Shown here: positions 16,910 to 26,249 of the stretch, in pieces
Numbering within the stretch: the stretch's first letter is position 1
Layout: every line of letters begins with the position of its first letter
Origin: JBLUOA01 sp048060095
GTDB taxonomy: Bacteria; Pseudomonadota; Alphaproteobacteria; Rhodobacterales; Rhodobacteraceae
Reading direction: 5' to 3'
Assembly: GCF_048060095.1 (NCBI RefSeq)
Contig: NZ_JBLUOA010000001.1
Span: 620,001 to 684,000, forward strand
DNA: 64,000 bases
Notes under the pieces: generated by a model
Told to the model about the DNA's origin: nothing
What the model saw: the letters and a program-made list of their open reading frames with translations, nothing else
Database searches by the model: none
Program-made: the position numbers and the translations under genes

Positions 16910-17700
16910 TTTCGCTGAAAGGGAAGCCAAAGGCTCCACCCCAATTTGGCGGGGCGGTCGTCTTGCCATTCCAGCCCAATGGTCATGTCGTCATGTCCGG
17001 CCTCGGGCTGATCACGATAGGTGCCAAACATCCGGTCCCAGATCGACAGGGCAAAACCGTAGTTGCTGTCATGTTCATACCGATGGATCGAATGGTGAAC
17101 CCGGTGCATGTCAGGCGTCACCAGCAGCTTGCGCAGCAACGCGTCAACCGACAGCGGAATGCGCCAGTTCGAATGGTTGAACAAAGCCGTGCCGTTCAAC
17201 AGGATTTCAAACAGGACGACCGCGATGGCCGACGGACCAAGCAGATAGACAAGCCCGATTTTCAGCACCATCGACAGCGCGATTTCAACCGGATGAAAGC
17301 GGATCGCTGTGGTCACGTCAAAATCGCGATCCGCATGATGGACCCGATGCAAACGCCACAGGATCGGCACCTTATGCGTCACCAGATGCTGCGCCCAGAT
17401 CGCAAGGTCGAGGATCAGCACAGCCAAAAGCACTTCGATCCACGCCGGCCAGCCGACAGCGTTGAAAAGCCCCCAACCATTGCTGGACGCATCCGCCGCC
17501 GCACCGACGGCAAGCAGGGGCAGGCCAAACGCCAGCGCGCGCAGAGTCAGTGTGTTTATGATGACAATGCCCCAATTCGTGACCCAACGACGGCTGCGTG
17601 GCTGGATGCGCGGACGGCGGGGCGCCAGAGCCTCGGCCAGTGCGAAGAGTGCAAAGAGGCCAAGGAAGATCGTCAGGCGAATGGCGGCTTCGTGTTCCAT
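16906..17700 (-). CDS. Sterol desaturase / fatty-acid hydroxylase family membrane protein
   Basis: 264 residues with several membrane helices. The di-iron histidine boxes of the family are present: HLVTHKVP, HRVHHADRDFD and HRVHHSIHRYEHDSNYG. Members hydroxylate or desaturate lipids such as fatty acids, carotenoids or hopanoids using O2. The coupled ferredoxin-type gene could supply electrons, but that is inference. The start at ATG 17700 fits a membrane protein with a short N-terminus. Confidence 0.88.
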   Translation of the reverse strand: MEHEAAIRLTIFLGLFALFALAEALAPRRPRIQPRSRRWVTNWGIVIINTLTLRALAFGLPLLAVGAAADASSNGWGLFNAVGWPAWIEVLLAVLILDLAIWAQHLVTHKVPILWRLHRVHHADRDFDVTTAIRFHPVEIALSMVLKIGLVYLLGPSAIAVVLFEILLNGTALFNHSNWRIPLSVDALLRKLLVTPDMHRVHHSIHRYEHDSNYGFALSIWDRMFGTYRDQPEAGHDDMTIGLEWQDDRPAKLGWSLWLPFQRK

Positions 17701-17757
17701 AACTGCAAGATGGCGTGCGCGTGCGTTGCACGCAATGGTACAAGCGTCACGTCTGTG

Positions 17758-18624
17758 TCAGGCGTTGCGGATGATTGACCCGGCACCGTGTTCGGTGAAC
17801 AGCTCCAACAGGCACGCATTCGGCGCGCGTCCGTCAAGGATTACCGCCGCACGAACACCACCATTAAGCGCGGTCAGGCAGGTTTCAGTTTTTGGGATCA
17901 TGCCACCCGCGATGGTGCCGTCGGCGGTCATCTGATCGACCTGCGCTGCGGTCAGTTCGGTCACGACCTCTCCGCTATCGTCTTTCACGCCTTCGACGTC
18001 GGTCAGCAACAGCAGACGGTCGGCCTTGAGCGCGGCGGCGATGGCCCCCGCAGCGGTGTCGCCGTTCACGTTGAAAGTCTCACCATTCCGCCCTGCGCCC
18101 AGTGGGGCGATGACCGGAATCGTGTCGGCGTCAAACAGGGTTTGCAGGATCGCAGGGTTCATATCGGCGGGCGTGCCGACAAAGCCAAGCGCCGGGTCCG
18201 TTTGGTCACAGATCATCAGGTCCGCGTCCTTGCCCGAAAGGCCAACCGCGCGGCCCCCTTGGGCGTTGATCGCCTGAACGATGCGCTTATTGACGAGGCC
18301 AGACAGCACCATTTCGACCACTTCGACGGTCGCGGCGTCGGTTACGCGTTTGCCGGCAACGAAGTCGGATTTGATCGCGAGCTTCTCCAGCATCTCGTTA
18401 ATCATCGGGCCACCACCGTGGACGATCACCGGGTTCACGCCGACCTGCTGCATCAGAACGATGTCACGGGCAAAGCTGTCCATCGCCGCGTCGTCACCCA
18501 TCGCGTGGCCGCCGAATTTGATCACAACGATCGCGTCATCATAGCGTTGCAGGTAGGGCAACGCTTCGGACAGGGTGCGGGCGGTGGCGATCCAGTCACG
18601 GGTCATGGCGGTCTGTTTCTTCAT
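17758..18624 (-). CDS. argB: Acetylglutamate kinase
   Basis: 288 residues from ATG 18624. Amino-acid-kinase fold with VVIKFGGHAMG near the start, VNPVIVHGGGPMINEML (glycine-rich substrate loop), AVGLSGKDADLM and NGDTAAGAIAAALKADRLLLLTDVEGV towards the nucleotide site. ArgB phosphorylates N-acetylglutamate in arginine synthesis. An in-frame start 51 bases upstream adds a poor-quality leader and is rejected. It follows engB after 75 bases on the same strand. Confidence 0.95.
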   Translation of the reverse strand: MKKQTAMTRDWIATARTLSEALPYLQRYDDAIVVIKFGGHAMGDDAAMDSFARDIVLMQQVGVNPVIVHGGGPMINEMLEKLAIKSDFVAGKRVTDAATVEVVEMVLSGLVNKRIVQAINAQGGRAVGLSGKDADLMICDQTDPALGFVGTPADMNPAILQTLFDADTIPVIAPLGAGRNGETFNVNGDTAAGAIAAALKADRLLLLTDVEGVKDDSGEVVTELTAAQVDQMTADGTIAGGMIPKTETCLTALNGGVRAAVILDGRAPNACLLELFTEHGAGSIIRNA

Positions 18625-18699
18625 CTTGCGGTCCTCTTGTCCGCCTTTTCTTGTGCAAGGGGCGGCTAAGGGCAAGGGTTTTCGCGCGATAGGCGCGGA

Positions 18700-19353
18700 T
18701 TAGACCAGCGTTGCGACCGTCGCGCGAAGGGTGGGGATGCCGTCGCCTTTTTCCGATGAGGTCAGGATAAGCTCCGGGTAGGCGGCGGGATGCTTGGCAA
18801 GCGCGGTGCGGGTCTGGTCGATCACCCGCGCCCGGTCTTTTTCCTTTACCTTGTCGGTCTTGGTCAGCACCGCCTGAAACGTCACGGCGGATTTATCAAG
18901 CAGGGTCAGGATTTCTTCATCCACCGCCTTAACCCCATGCCGCGCGTCAATCAGCACGAACGCTCGCCGCAGCGTTTGGCGGCCAGAAAGGTATTGTTTC
19001 AGCAAGCGCTGCCATTTTTCGACCACGGCGACGGGCGCGTTGGCATAGCCGTAGCCTGGCAAATCGACAAGGTAGTGGCTGTCTGCCAAGGTGAAGTAGT
19101 TAATCTCTTGCGTCCGACCGGGAGTGTTTGAAGCGCGGGCCAGCCCCTTCCGCCCCGTCAGCGCGTTGATCAGCGTCGATTTCCCGACGTTGGAGCGCCC
19201 TGCAAAGCAAACCTCCAGCCGGTCGGCGGGGGGCAGACCGGACATGGCAACGACGCCCTTCAGAAACTCGGTCTGACCGGCAAACAGCTTGCGCCCCAGC
19301 TCGGCCGTTTCGCGGTCGGGCTCTTCGGCGATGGGGAAATGAACGTCACTCAT
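18700..19353 (-). CDS. engB: Ribosome-biogenesis GTPase EngB/YsxC
   Basis: 217 residues from ATG 19353, overlapping the acetyltransferase stop by ATGA. GTPase motifs: G1 GRSNVGKSTLIN, G3 DLPGYGYA, G4 TKTDKVKE and a G5-like TSSEKGDG. EngB acts in 50S subunit assembly. It sits in the yidC-MOSC-acetyltransferase-engB-argB string, an arrangement in which yidC, engB and argB are commonly linked in alphaproteobacteria. Confidence 0.95.
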   Translation of the reverse strand: MSDVHFPIAEEPDRETAELGRKLFAGQTEFLKGVVAMSGLPPADRLEVCFAGRSNVGKSTLINALTGRKGLARASNTPGRTQEINYFTLADSHYLVDLPGYGYANAPVAVVEKWQRLLKQYLSGRQTLRRAFVLIDARHGVKAVDEEILTLLDKSAVTFQAVLTKTDKVKEKDRARVIDQTRTALAKHPAAYPELILTSSEKGDGIPTLRATVATLV

Positions 19354-19994
19354 TCGGCTGCTTTCAATACGGTCAGGTCTGCGCCCCGGATGGCGTTCAG
19401 ATTGCGGGTGATCTTGTCGACGGGCCAGTCCCACCATGCGATCGCCAGTAGCTGATCGACGACCTCATCCGAAAACCGCTGTCGGATGAACTTAGCCGGG
19501 TTGCCGCCAACCATCGTGTAGGGCGGCACGTCGTGTGTGACAACGGACCCTGCGGCGATGATCGCACCCGCACCAATGGTCACGCCGGGCATGACGGTGG
19601 CGGAGTCGCCGATCCAGACATCGGGGCCGATGGTGGTATCGCCTTTGTGCTCGGCAGTCCAGGTGGCCGGGTCGAACCCCTCTTCCCACCCGTGGCCGAA
19701 GATATTGAACGGAAAGGTCGAAAACCCCGACATCGCGTGGGTGCCGCCGTTCATAAAGATGCGGACGCCGTGCGCGATGGCACAGAACGGGCCAATCACC
19801 AACCGGTCGCCGATAAAATCGTAGTGGTGCAGCACGTTACGCTGGAAAAAATCGCGGGTTTCATCGCGGTCGTCGTAGTAGCTGTAATCGCCGATCTCGA
19901 CATTCGGCAGGTCTTTGGCCAACGGCTTTAGAAACACCGTGCCGTTATAGGTCGGTTGCATGGGGGCAAGCGTATCGGGGGAGGGGCCGTTCAC
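19350..19994 (-). CDS. CatB-related hexapeptide-repeat O-acetyltransferase
   Basis: 214 residues from GTG 19994, which overlaps the MOSC stop as GTGA; an alternative ATG lies at 19961. Left-handed beta-helix hexapeptide repeats run through TTIGPDVWIGDSATVMPGVT and IGAGAIIAAGSVVTHDV, and the family signature VGGNPAKFIRQRF closes the domain. The central region (GVRIFMNGGTHAMSGFSTFPFNIFG, read in pieces) matches the xenobiotic acyltransferase group (VatD/CatB). Members acetylate chloramphenicol or streptogramins, but many chromosomal copies have unknown sugar or metabolite substrates, so drug resistance should not be assumed. Confidence 0.85.
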   Translation of the reverse strand: MNGPSPDTLAPMQPTYNGTVFLKPLAKDLPNVEIGDYSYYDDRDETRDFFQRNVLHHYDFIGDRLVIGPFCAIAHGVRIFMNGGTHAMSGFSTFPFNIFGHGWEEGFDPATWTAEHKGDTTIGPDVWIGDSATVMPGVTIGAGAIIAAGSVVTHDVPPYTMVGGNPAKFIRQRFSDEVVDQLLAIAWWDWPVDKITRNLNAIRGADLTVLKAAE

Positions 19995-20734
19995 AGCAAC
20001 TCAGCCGCATCGCCAAGGGCGATCCGGCCGGGTTTTGTCACCACCGCATAAACGCCGAAGTTCTGGTGCCCCCACCCATCGTTCAGCGCGCCGAGTGTGT
20101 CGGCGTCGCGTTCCCCCGTATCCGGGTTGGAGGTCGTGGCAAGGCAGCGCTTGATCGGTGCGCGCACTTCAAGTTCAGCGGTGCCGATGCGGATATGTTG
20201 GCCGATCCAGTCGTTTTCGGCCCACGCCTCAAGCCCATCCAGCCAGATATTGCCGCGCCAGCGCAGCGGTGAAAGGGATTGGCTAAGCCGTTCGCCAACC
20301 GCCGCGCCCGATGCAAGGTTACAGAGCGAAATGGACGGATAATCCGTATCGGTCATGCCGCGCCCCGGCACGCGGATGATCCGCGCCGATTGCGCGCGAT
20401 CCGCGGGCATCAGTGGCGCAACCCAATCAAGAAACGGGGTCGGGTCGGTATCGGGGTTGAAGGTCAGCGGCGCGCAATCCGGGTGGGTCAGGGTGATGGC
20501 GCCGGACGCCTCATCCAGCGCCGCCTTGATTGCCACAAGCTTTGGCGCCTTCGCCCCGCGCGAAAAATTCACACAAGGCGCCCATTCGCGGCCATCGGTC
20601 TCTGATGCCTCATGCGCGACGGCCCAGTGGCGATCCCACGGCAGGCAGGCGTTGACAGTGACATCGACGCCGTCCAGCGCCTCTACCCCATGCGATTTGA
20701 TCGGGTGTCGCCAGATATGGGCGACCGACGTCAC
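19991..20734 (-). CDS. MOSC domain-containing protein
   Basis: 247 residues from GTG 20734, overlapping the yidC stop as GTGA. An N-terminal MOSC_N beta-barrel (HIWRHPIKSHGVEALDGVDV) precedes the MOSC core with the conserved cysteine in APIKRCLATTSNPDTGERD. MOSC proteins transfer sulfur or bind molybdenum cofactor; members such as YcbX and mARC reduce N-hydroxylated bases. The partner reductase is not visible here. Confidence 0.9.
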   Translation of the reverse strand: MTSVAHIWRHPIKSHGVEALDGVDVTVNACLPWDRHWAVAHEASETDGREWAPCVNFSRGAKAPKLVAIKAALDEASGAITLTHPDCAPLTFNPDTDPTPFLDWVAPLMPADRAQSARIIRVPGRGMTDTDYPSISLCNLASGAAVGERLSQSLSPLRWRGNIWLDGLEAWAENDWIGQHIRIGTAELEVRAPIKRCLATTSNPDTGERDADTLGALNDGWGHQNFGVYAVVTKPGRIALGDAAELL

Positions 20735-22563
20735 TTATCCGCCTCGGGTTTATCGCGCTTGAAGCCGGAGGTGATGTTGCCGAACACGTCCGGTTTATAT
20801 CCTTGGCTGCGCATGATCGCATATTGCTGGATGAACGTGATCGTGTTGTTCGCGATCCAGTACAGGACGAGGCCAGACGCAAAGCTGCCAAGCATGAACA
20901 TGAAAATCCACGGCATCCACGCAAAGATCATCTTTTGCGTCGGATCGGTGGGGGCCGGGTTCAGCTTTTGCTGCAACCACATTGAAATCCCGAGGATGAT
21001 CGGCAGCACACCAAGCGAGATAATCGCGAGGAGTGATCCCGGCTCAGGTGGGGTGAAGGGCAGTAGGCCAAACAGGTTCAGGATCGACGACGGATCCGGC
21101 GCGGAGAGGTCGCGAATCCAGCCGATCCATTCTGCATGGCGCAGTTCAAGCGTGACGAAAATCACCTTATATAGCGAAAAGAAGATCGGAATCTGCATCA
21201 GGATCGGAAGGCAGCCCGCGGCGGGATTCACCTTCTTTTCCTTGTAAAGCATCATCATTTCTTTTTGCAGCTTCTGCTTGTCGTCGCCTGCGCGTTCCTT
21301 CAGCGCTTCCATTTCAGGCTGAAGTTCTTTCATCCGCGCCATGGAGACGTAGGATTTATAGGCAAGCGGCAGCAGGATCGCCTTGATAATCAGGGTCAGC
21401 CCGATGATCGACCAGCCCATATTGCCGATAAAGCCGTTCAGCGTGTGCAGCATCCAGAAGATCGGCTTGGTCAGGAAAAAGAACCAGCCCCAATCGATGG
21501 AGTCCAGAAAGCCTGTGATGCCGTTCTTGTTTTCGTAATTGCGGATGGTTTCCCATTCCTTGGCACCTGCGAACATCTGCGTCTGCACCGATTGGGTCGC
21601 GCCGGGTTCTACCGTGACGGTCGGCATCCGTGCTTCGGTGAGGTAAAGATCGGGGCCGGGGCGGTAAAGTTCCTTGGCCGTGAATGCCTGATCGGAAATG
21701 GGGATCAGCGTCGTCATCCAGTAATGGTCGGTGAAGCCGATCCAGCCGTTTTCCTCAACCTCGGTGACCGATGCCAGCGCCGCCTCTCGGTCGTTGCGGT
21801 CAAGGTCGGTCATGTCGTCGTAATCGGTTTCGGTCAGTTCGCCATCCGCCATACGGATCGCGCCCTCGTGGATGATGAAGAACCCCTTAAGGTCTTCTGG
21901 TTCACCATGCCGCGCGAGGATGCCGTAAGGGGCCATGCGAACCGCCGCGTTGGAGGCATTTTCGACGGTTTGCGTGATCGTAAACAGATAGTCTTCATCA
22001 ACCGAAATTTCGCGGCGGAAAGTAATACCGCGGTCGTTTTCCCAAGCCAACGTAATCGGTGCATCGGGTTTCAGCGTGTCGTTGCCGTCGACGGACCAGA
22101 TCGTATTGGCGTTTGGAACATCGGCGAGTTGCAGATCGCCACCGGGCGCCCAGCCATGAACGCTATAATATGCGCCGGGTTGACCCTCGGGTTTCATCAA
22201 CGTCACAACGTCGGAGCCGGGGTCAAGCGTTTCGCGATAGTCCCGCAGCGCGAGGTCGTCGATCCGCCCGCCACGAAGCGAGATAGACCCCGACAGGCGC
22301 GGGGTGTCGATGCTGACCCGCGGTGCGTCCTCGGTCGGAGTGGATGTGCCAACATCTGCAGCAGACGTTTCGCCACCGGAATCGGCGGGCGCGACGATGC
22401 CGGTTGCCGCGCCGTTAGCGGGGGCTGTTTGGCCCTGACTCGTGATCGGGGTGGCGTTCGGATCGTCAACGGGCGGCGGCGGTGCAAAGAACACCAGCCA
22501 TACCAGCATCACAATACCGCTCAGCGCAATCGCCAAGATAAGATTTTTGTTCTGATCGTCCAT
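20731..22563 (-). CDS. yidC: Membrane protein insertase YidC
   Basis: 610 residues, normal for Gram-negative YidC. An N-terminal helix (NLILAIALSGIVMLVWLVFF), a large periplasmic domain (about residues 60-345) and the conserved five-helix insertase core (MGWSIIGLTLIIKAILLPLAYKSYVSM through NTITFIQQYAIMRSQG, read in pieces). YidC inserts inner-membrane proteins alone or with SecYEG. It is separated here from yidD-rnpA-rpmH by about 4.7 kb of other genes, whereas these genes are usually adjacent. Confidence 0.96.
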   Translation of the reverse strand: MDDQNKNLILAIALSGIVMLVWLVFFAPPPPVDDPNATPITSQGQTAPANGAATGIVAPADSGGETSAADVGTSTPTEDAPRVSIDTPRLSGSISLRGGRIDDLALRDYRETLDPGSDVVTLMKPEGQPGAYYSVHGWAPGGDLQLADVPNANTIWSVDGNDTLKPDAPITLAWENDRGITFRREISVDEDYLFTITQTVENASNAAVRMAPYGILARHGEPEDLKGFFIIHEGAIRMADGELTETDYDDMTDLDRNDREAALASVTEVEENGWIGFTDHYWMTTLIPISDQAFTAKELYRPGPDLYLTEARMPTVTVEPGATQSVQTQMFAGAKEWETIRNYENKNGITGFLDSIDWGWFFFLTKPIFWMLHTLNGFIGNMGWSIIGLTLIIKAILLPLAYKSYVSMARMKELQPEMEALKERAGDDKQKLQKEMMMLYKEKKVNPAAGCLPILMQIPIFFSLYKVIFVTLELRHAEWIGWIRDLSAPDPSSILNLFGLLPFTPPEPGSLLAIISLGVLPIILGISMWLQQKLNPAPTDPTQKMIFAWMPWIFMFMLGSFASGLVLYWIANNTITFIQQYAIMRSQGYKPDVFGNITSGFKRDKPEADK

Positions 22564-22667
22564 GTGGGACTGCCCGCCTGTCGTGGAATTTGGTCAGGGC
22601 GGTTGAACAGACTGGGGGCGTAAATGTCAACAGCGCAGGGGATGAAACGCCACGCATAAAGCGTGTT

Positions 22668-24200
22668 TCACCCGGTCTTTCGCGCGATCCTCGGCACGGA
22701 GTCGAGCTTTGCCGCGTGTTCGCCGATCCATCCGGGGATTTCGTCGGCTGGCATCGGCTTTGCAATGCCGTAGCCCTGAACGTGGCCACAACCGAGCTGT
22801 GCTAGGATCGCGTGTTCGCCCACAGTTTCCACACCCTCGGCCAGCGTGTCGAGGCCAAGCTGCGCGGCCATCGTCAAAATAGCGGCAATCATGCGCTGCT
22901 GATCCTGATCCGTATCGGTGTGAGTGACAAAGCTGCGATCAATCTTGATCCGGTCAACCGCGAAGCGCTGGATGTTGGTGATAGAGGCATTGCCAACCCC
23001 GAAATCATCAAGGTCGATATAGCAACCGAGCGCCGACAACGCCGCCAGATTGCGGGTGATCGTGTCGTCCTTCGGGTCCGCAACAACGGTTTCAAGGATT
23101 TCGATGCAAAGCCGGTTGGGCGCGATGTCGAAGCGGTCAAGCTCCCACCGGATTTTGTCGGGAAGGGTCGGGTTTTGCAGCTCTTCGGAGGAGAAGTTCA
23201 CGCCGATCCGGGGGATATTCAGCCCGGCCTTGTCCCATGATCGAAGGGTGCTAAGGCTTTGATACAGCATTAATTCCCCCAGCCGTTCGGAAAGGCCCGC
23301 ATCATTGATCGCGGGTAAGAAGTCGGCGGGCGTGATGACGCCACGTTCCGGGTGGCACCAGCGGGCCAGCGCTTCGACCCCGGTGACTTTGCCTGTATCG
23401 GTGGACATTTGCGGCTGATACCACGGACGAATGTCGCCGTTTTCAAGCGCGGTCGCGACCTCCTCCTGCAACGCGCGGCGGGTCTGGGTTGTCCGGTTCA
23501 ATTCACTGGAATAGCCACGGATGGCACCGGGGCCATTGCTGTGTGCCGCCTGCAACGCCGCCTCCGCCGCGCTGAGAAAGCCTGTGCCGGTCTGCTCTGG
23601 TGTTCGGCTGGCGAGGCAATAACCCACGGAACAGGTTACATAGATCGACGTTGCATCAATGCTGATCGGTTCAGCGATCACGCTTTGCAGGCGACCCGTG
23701 ATCTGGATCAGCGTTTCAAGATCCGCCCGGCGCACGGGGGCGAGCGCCACCGCAAAGCGCCCGTTGCCGAGCCACGACACCGTATCGTCAGAACGTATTG
23801 CCCCACGGATGCGATTGGCGGTCTGAACCATCACCCCTTCCGCCGCTTTGTGGCCGAGGCGGTCGACCAATTCAGCATTGTCGTCAAGTTCAAGCACCAG
23901 ACAGGCAGTCGTACGCCTGGTGCGCGGCACAGCGCGCAGGGCATCGTCGAGGGTATCAATCACAGCATCGCGTAGCGACAGCCCGGTGACGGCATCGGTT
24001 TCCACAGTTTTCGTCTGGCATTGGACCCCGACAGGTAGCAAAACCAGCAACGCGGGCAAGCAAAGGGCGACGGCGGTCAGCGCCACCTCGCCCCCGATCC
24101 AATAGCTGCCGAGTGTTACCGCCGGGATCAACGCAAACAGCCGGGTGCCGCCGAGCCTGCTGCCGATCCGTGTCGCAACATCGTAGAAAAATCTCTGCAT
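22668..24200 (-). CDS. Degenerate-GGDEF/EAL protein, probable cyclic-di-GMP phosphodiesterase
   Basis: 510 residues. Two N-terminal membrane helices (about 18-60), then a GGDEF fold whose active site is lost (WLGNGRFAVAL where GGDEF is expected), then a complete EAL domain. EAL catalytic motifs seen: GVEALARW, NFSSEEL, EILETVV, IDLDDFGVGNASI, KIDRSFV and LAEGVETVGE. The protein should hydrolyse cyclic-di-GMP, with the GGDEF part sensory. It shares no operon partner that hints at a pathway. Confidence 0.9.
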   Translation of the reverse strand: MQRFFYDVATRIGSRLGGTRLFALIPAVTLGSYWIGGEVALTAVALCLPALLVLLPVGVQCQTKTVETDAVTGLSLRDAVIDTLDDALRAVPRTRRTTACLVLELDDNAELVDRLGHKAAEGVMVQTANRIRGAIRSDDTVSWLGNGRFAVALAPVRRADLETLIQITGRLQSVIAEPISIDATSIYVTCSVGYCLASRTPEQTGTGFLSAAEAALQAAHSNGPGAIRGYSSELNRTTQTRRALQEEVATALENGDIRPWYQPQMSTDTGKVTGVEALARWCHPERGVITPADFLPAINDAGLSERLGELMLYQSLSTLRSWDKAGLNIPRIGVNFSSEELQNPTLPDKIRWELDRFDIAPNRLCIEILETVVADPKDDTITRNLAALSALGCYIDLDDFGVGNASITNIQRFAVDRIKIDRSFVTHTDTDQDQQRMIAAILTMAAQLGLDTLAEGVETVGEHAILAQLGCGHVQGYGIAKPMPADEIPGWIGEHAAKLDSVPRIARKTG

Positions 24201-24277
24201 CCGATCCTGTCCCGTTGTCTCGCCAGAATCCCTCTGGCCGGTTCGGGAAAGGTTAGAAACGTGCGCTCAGAATCGTG

Positions 24278-25147
24278 TTAACGCAGCTTCGGAATTTGTG
24301 TTGAGTTTTCTTCAAATTCACCCGTATTCCGCATTAACCCTGCGAAATCAAATAGTTTCGGATCAAGCAGGTGCGATGGCCGTGCATTCATCAGGGCGCG
24401 GAACATGACTTGGCGGCGGCCGGGGCTGTTCGCCTCCCACCCGTCGATAATTCGTTTGACCTGCTGGCGCTGAAGGCCGTCTTGCGAGCCGCACAGATCG
24501 CACGGAATAATCGGATAGTTCATTGCCGCTGCGAACTTGGCGCAATCCCCTTCCGCGACGTGGGCGAGGGGGCGATAGACGAACAAATCGCCTTCCTCGT
24601 TCACCAGTTTCGGGGGCATCGTGGCAAGGCGGCCTCCGTGAAACAGGTTCATGAAAAAGGTTTCGAGGATATCGTCCCGATGATGGCCAAGCACCACGGC
24701 ACAACACCCTTCCTCCCGCGCTATTCTGTATAGGTTTCCCCGTCTTAACCGGGAACACAGCGCACAGTAGGTGCGCCCCTGTGGCACCTTGTCGACCACG
24801 ATGGAATAGGTGTCCTGGTATTCGACCCGGTGCGGAACGCCCATCTTTTCAAGGAACTCCGGCAGGACGGTGGCCGGGAATCCGGGCTGGCCCTGATCGA
24901 GATTGCAGGCGAGAATATCGACCGGCAGAAGCCCGCGCCATTTCAGTTCATGGAGCACGGCCAGCAAGGTGTAGCTGTCCTTGCCGCCGGACAAGCAAAC
25001 CAACCAGCGGGCGTCGCGTTCGATCATCCCGTATTGCTCAATCGCTTCGCGGCAGTGGCGGACAATACGTTTGCGCAGCTTTTTGAACGCCGTGGTGGAC
25101 GGCGCGCCGTGAAACAGCGGGTGGATATCGTCAGCCTCATCAAACAT
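24278..25147 (-). CDS. ttcA: tRNA 2-thiocytidine biosynthesis protein TtcA
   Basis: 289 residues from ATG 25147. PP-loop ATPase motif VCLSGGKDSYTLL and the two CxxC pairs that hold the Fe-S cluster: TYCALCSRLRRG and PCDLCGSQDG. TtcA thiolates cytidine 32 in some tRNAs. An upstream in-frame start at 25222 gives an atypical basic leader and is rejected. Confidence 0.94.
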   Translation of the reverse strand: MFDEADDIHPLFHGAPSTTAFKKLRKRIVRHCREAIEQYGMIERDARWLVCLSGGKDSYTLLAVLHELKWRGLLPVDILACNLDQGQPGFPATVLPEFLEKMGVPHRVEYQDTYSIVVDKVPQGRTYCALCSRLRRGNLYRIAREEGCCAVVLGHHRDDILETFFMNLFHGGRLATMPPKLVNEEGDLFVYRPLAHVAEGDCAKFAAAMNYPIIPCDLCGSQDGLQRQQVKRIIDGWEANSPGRRQVMFRALMNARPSHLLDPKLFDFAGLMRNTGEFEENSTQIPKLR

Positions 25148-25200
25148 GGGACTGGCTTTAGTTGAGTTGCGCTTGCCCGGCAAGGGCTGGCCAAGTGGCG

Positions 25201-26070
25201 TTAGTCGAAGGCGACATCCCACGAAACAGGCCAGTCGGCGCCGCCTGCGATACGCACCATCAATACGTTCGGGCCGGTTAACTGTTCGTCAAGATCCGTA
25301 TCTGGGGGCAGAGCGGGCAAGGCAAGATTAGTGTCGTCGAGAAAGCCCTCGCCTTCTTTGAAGCGGAGTTTCAGCAGAAGTCGGGGCGATTGGCCAAGGG
25401 CAGTTTCCGTCCGCGACAGTTCATTGAGAGAACTGAAACTGCGCAAGTAGTTCGGCCCGCCGCGGGGGACGTTCTGCACGATGAACCCGTGGTTCGTCGC
25501 CGGATCGGAAAGGTGGCCACGGATCGCAGGCAAAAGGTCCGTCCGCGCGGGGATTGTGCCGCGCCATTCGCCCCTTTGCTGGAAGCCGCCGATGAAGCCG
25601 ATCTTGGTCAGGCTGCCGACGGTCATCGGTTGATTTGCGTGGGTGATCGCCATCGGGTCCCATTCAGCGATGACCTCGACGATGCCGCGCTGGCGTGGGC
25701 TGGGAAGCTGCTGGGAGTCTTCAAAGAGGTTTATATGGGCTTCGACAATCTCAACATCATCGGGAAGAAGCGGCAGGTAGAATTCAACGTAAGTCCGGTG
25801 CAGCCCCGGCGGAACAGATGGCCCGGCACCGAGGTTCAGCGAGAATTGCCCGCCATAGTTCACATCTTCGTCCGCACAGGCGGGGGCGGAGCATCTAACG
25901 TCCGCGTCCTTCGTCGCGCCAAGCCACAGATAGGCGTATTGACCCTGCGCAGACCCTTCCATCGTTGGGGTAAGCGTCGGTCTGAGGCTGAACGGGCCAG
26001 ACAGGATCGCACAACCCGCGAGGATCGCGCCGCACATCAGTATGAGTATGAAACGAGGGGTCTTAATCAT
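25201..26070 (-). CDS. Putative lipoprotein of unknown function
   Basis: 289 residues from ATG 26070 behind GGGAGA. The signal peptide ends in a lipobox (AILAGC), so the protein should be lipid-anchored. The mature region is rich in beta-prone segments (YAYLWLGATKDADVRC, RTYVEFYLPLLPDDVEIVEAHINLFED, SPRLLLKLRF), a pattern reminiscent of DNRLRE-type carbohydrate-binding domains, but I cannot fix the family. Two cysteines in RCSAPACADE may form a disulfide. It is divergent from the LysE gene. Confidence 0.7.
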   Translation of the reverse strand: MIKTPRFILILMCGAILAGCAILSGPFSLRPTLTPTMEGSAQGQYAYLWLGATKDADVRCSAPACADEDVNYGGQFSLNLGAGPSVPPGLHRTYVEFYLPLLPDDVEIVEAHINLFEDSQQLPSPRQRGIVEVIAEWDPMAITHANQPMTVGSLTKIGFIGGFQQRGEWRGTIPARTDLLPAIRGHLSDPATNHGFIVQNVPRGGPNYLRSFSSLNELSRTETALGQSPRLLLKLRFKEGEGFLDDTNLALPALPPDTDLDEQLTGPNVLMVRIAGGADWPVSWDVAFD

Positions 26071-26249
26071 TCGGAAATCTCCCTTGAAATATAGACGTCT
26101 TGTCGCCCGGAAGGCGGTGAAACGAATTGAACTGGGAAAAGATTTACGCAATTGGCCGCAAGCATAGCACATCGTGGGCGATTTCATTTGCCAAACGGAG
26201 GTGGGCAGAACATTATAGGAACATCGCGGTAAAACAGAGAGGATTGACG

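Noticed and set aside
19350..19994. Chloramphenicol or streptogramin resistance gene
   Set aside because: It is only CatB-related by fold; its place in a translationally coupled housekeeping string argues against a mobile resistance gene.
21265..22623. 452-codon open frame on the plus strand opposite yidC
   Set aside because: Its translation has no family signature and it lies fully antisense to a certain gene; high GC makes long shadow frames common.
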